Assembly: GCA_944321705.1 (NCBI GenBank)
Contig: CALUMG010000002.1
Location: 1 to 64,000 of the forward strand
Length of the DNA: 64,000 bases
Source: an uncultured Muribaculaceae bacterium
GTDB taxonomy: Bacteria; Bacteroidota; Bacteroidia; Bacteroidales; Muribaculaceae
Direction: 5' to 3'
The position numbers and the translations under genes were made by a program. Shown here one piece after another: positions 63,372 to 64,000 of the stretch (within the stretch, counting starts at the first letter, position 1; each line of letters starts with the position of its first letter). A model generated the notes under the pieces. That model was not told the DNA's origin. It saw nothing but the letters and a program-made list of their open reading frames with translations, and made no database searches.

Positions 63372-64000
63372 TTATTTTAATAATGGTAATGTTATTATGA
63401 AATTAGAACCGACATTAAGCTCACTTTCCACTCTTATGTCACCCTTCAATTCAGTAATCATCTTGTGTACATAAGCAAGTCCAAGCCCGAATCCCTTGAC
63501 ATCATGCCTGTTTCCGGTAGAAACACGGTAGAATTTTTCAAAAATCTTCTTTTGGTCCTCTTTCTTTATGCCCATGCCATTGTCGCCTATTACGATTTCA
63601 AGGCGGTTGTCTCCAATGTTTCGCGTCGACACTTTCAATTCCAGTGGCACGTCGTCTCGTCGATACTTGAGCGCGTTGTCAAGTAAATTGAATATGACAT
63701 TTGTAAAATGCATCTCATCGACATTGACAATAGAATCCTCGGCATCGAGCTGCGATTCTATCTTTCCTCCATATTTCTCGACTTTTATCTTATAAGTATT
63801 TACGATGTTGGCAATAGCCGCATTGGCATCAACCTCTTGTAATTTCAATGTGGCTTTTTGCTTGTCAAACATTGACATCTGCAAAACCTTCTCGACTTGG
63901 AACCTCAATCGTTTAGTTTCATCATTGATGACAGTTGAAATGTGCTGCATCATCATCGGGCTCTTTCTCACGCTGTCGTCGTTCAACATTTGTGCCGCCA
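63372..64000 (-). CDS. rprX: Sensor histidine kinase (RprX-like), 3' part
   Basis: The C-terminal 208 or so codons of a membrane sensor kinase; the gene enters from beyond the right edge, and the reading frame is open to base 64000. Visible are the dimerisation helix end, the N box FNLLDNALKY, the G1 motif IGDNGMGI and the G2 motif GFGLGLAYV. The phospho-accepting histidine box, sensor and membrane parts lie outside the window. It is transcribed ahead of rprY and presumably phosphorylates it. Confidence 0.9.
   Translation of the reverse strand, partial: AAQMLNDDSVRKSPMMMQHISTVINDETKRLRFQVEKVLQMSMFDKQKATLKLQEVDANAAIANIVNTYKIKVEKYGGKIESQLDAEDSIVNVDEMHFTNVIFNLLDNALKYRRDDVPLELKVSTRNIGDNRLEIVIGDNGMGIKKEDQKKIFEKFYRVSTGNRHDVKGFGLGLAYVHKMITELKGDIRVESELNVGSNFIITLPLLK

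Overview
The window is 64 kb of ordinary chromosome from a member of the Bacteroidales (Bacteroidota). The gene families and order point to a Muribaculaceae/Bacteroidaceae-like gut anaerobe, but the family cannot be fixed from sequence alone. Supporting signs are the Bacteroidota promoter grammar (TTTG, about 19 nt, TAnnTTTG) in front of many genes, Bacteroidota-only families (DUF5606, DUF4296, DUF4251, DUF5063, START-like), a eukaryote-like type-2 IleRS, RprXY-type two-component genes, and a TPR/AraC membrane regulator next to a large Fn3 secreted protein. No phage, insertion sequence, integrase, CRISPR array or rRNA was found. Two tRNA genes are present: Ser-CGA and Gln-CTG.

Layout. 0-7 kb: tsaB diverges from yicC-gmk-nadD-DUF5063-M18 peptidase; a phosphohexomutase with a textbook promoter follows. 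7-10 kb: a leftward rmlB-rmlA operon with two tandem ketoisomerase-like cupins and no other sugar or capsule genes. 10-12.7 kb: leftward rplM-rpsI-rpsB-tsf with structured leaders. 12.7-13.3 kb: the only long gene-free stretch, holding a candidate small RNA, a palindromic operator and a repeat pair. 13.3-16.6 kb: an unknown secreted protein, an NlpC/P60 lipoprotein, DUF5606 and dapA. 16.7-20.6 kb: thioredoxin, lysC-lysA and ftsE. 20.5-24.1 kb: hisH-hisA-hisF-hisIE running into ftsE, with purU upstream. 24.2-30.3 kb: ileS, a DksA-like factor, lspA, a DUF4296 lipoprotein and a small unknown. 30.4-34.1 kb: an alpha/beta hydrolase, a membrane-anchored MurF-like ligase and Ddl in one operon. 34-41.7 kb: ligA, DUF4251, a CPBP protease, and the operon START-like/LptFG-type permease/ribBA. 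41.9-51.6 kb: pta-ackA, an acyltransferase, a phosphoesterase, tex, a FolK-like protein, an MBL hydrolase, a VOC protein and two unknowns. 51.7-56.8 kb: the Fn3 secreted protein and its probable regulator. 56.8-64 kb: tRNA-Ser, rpe, a DedA protein, a UDG-family glycosylase, an orphan Wza-like lipoprotein, a phosphoesterase, rpsP, tRNA-Gln, plsC, rprY and the 3' part of its histidine kinase.

Functional themes are translation, cell-wall precursor supply (dapA, lysC, lysA, ddl, a second-type murF, an NlpC hydrolase), envelope lipids and export (lspA, LptFG-type permease, two acyltransferases, Wza-like), histidine synthesis, and acetate fermentation. The strongest candidates for something undescribed are the roughly 140-nt minus-strand RNA at 12878-13018 with its 16-bp palindrome over the -33 box, the hydrolase/membrane-MurF/Ddl operon, and the lipobox-bearing TPR-AraC regulator paired with the 1090-residue secreted protein.
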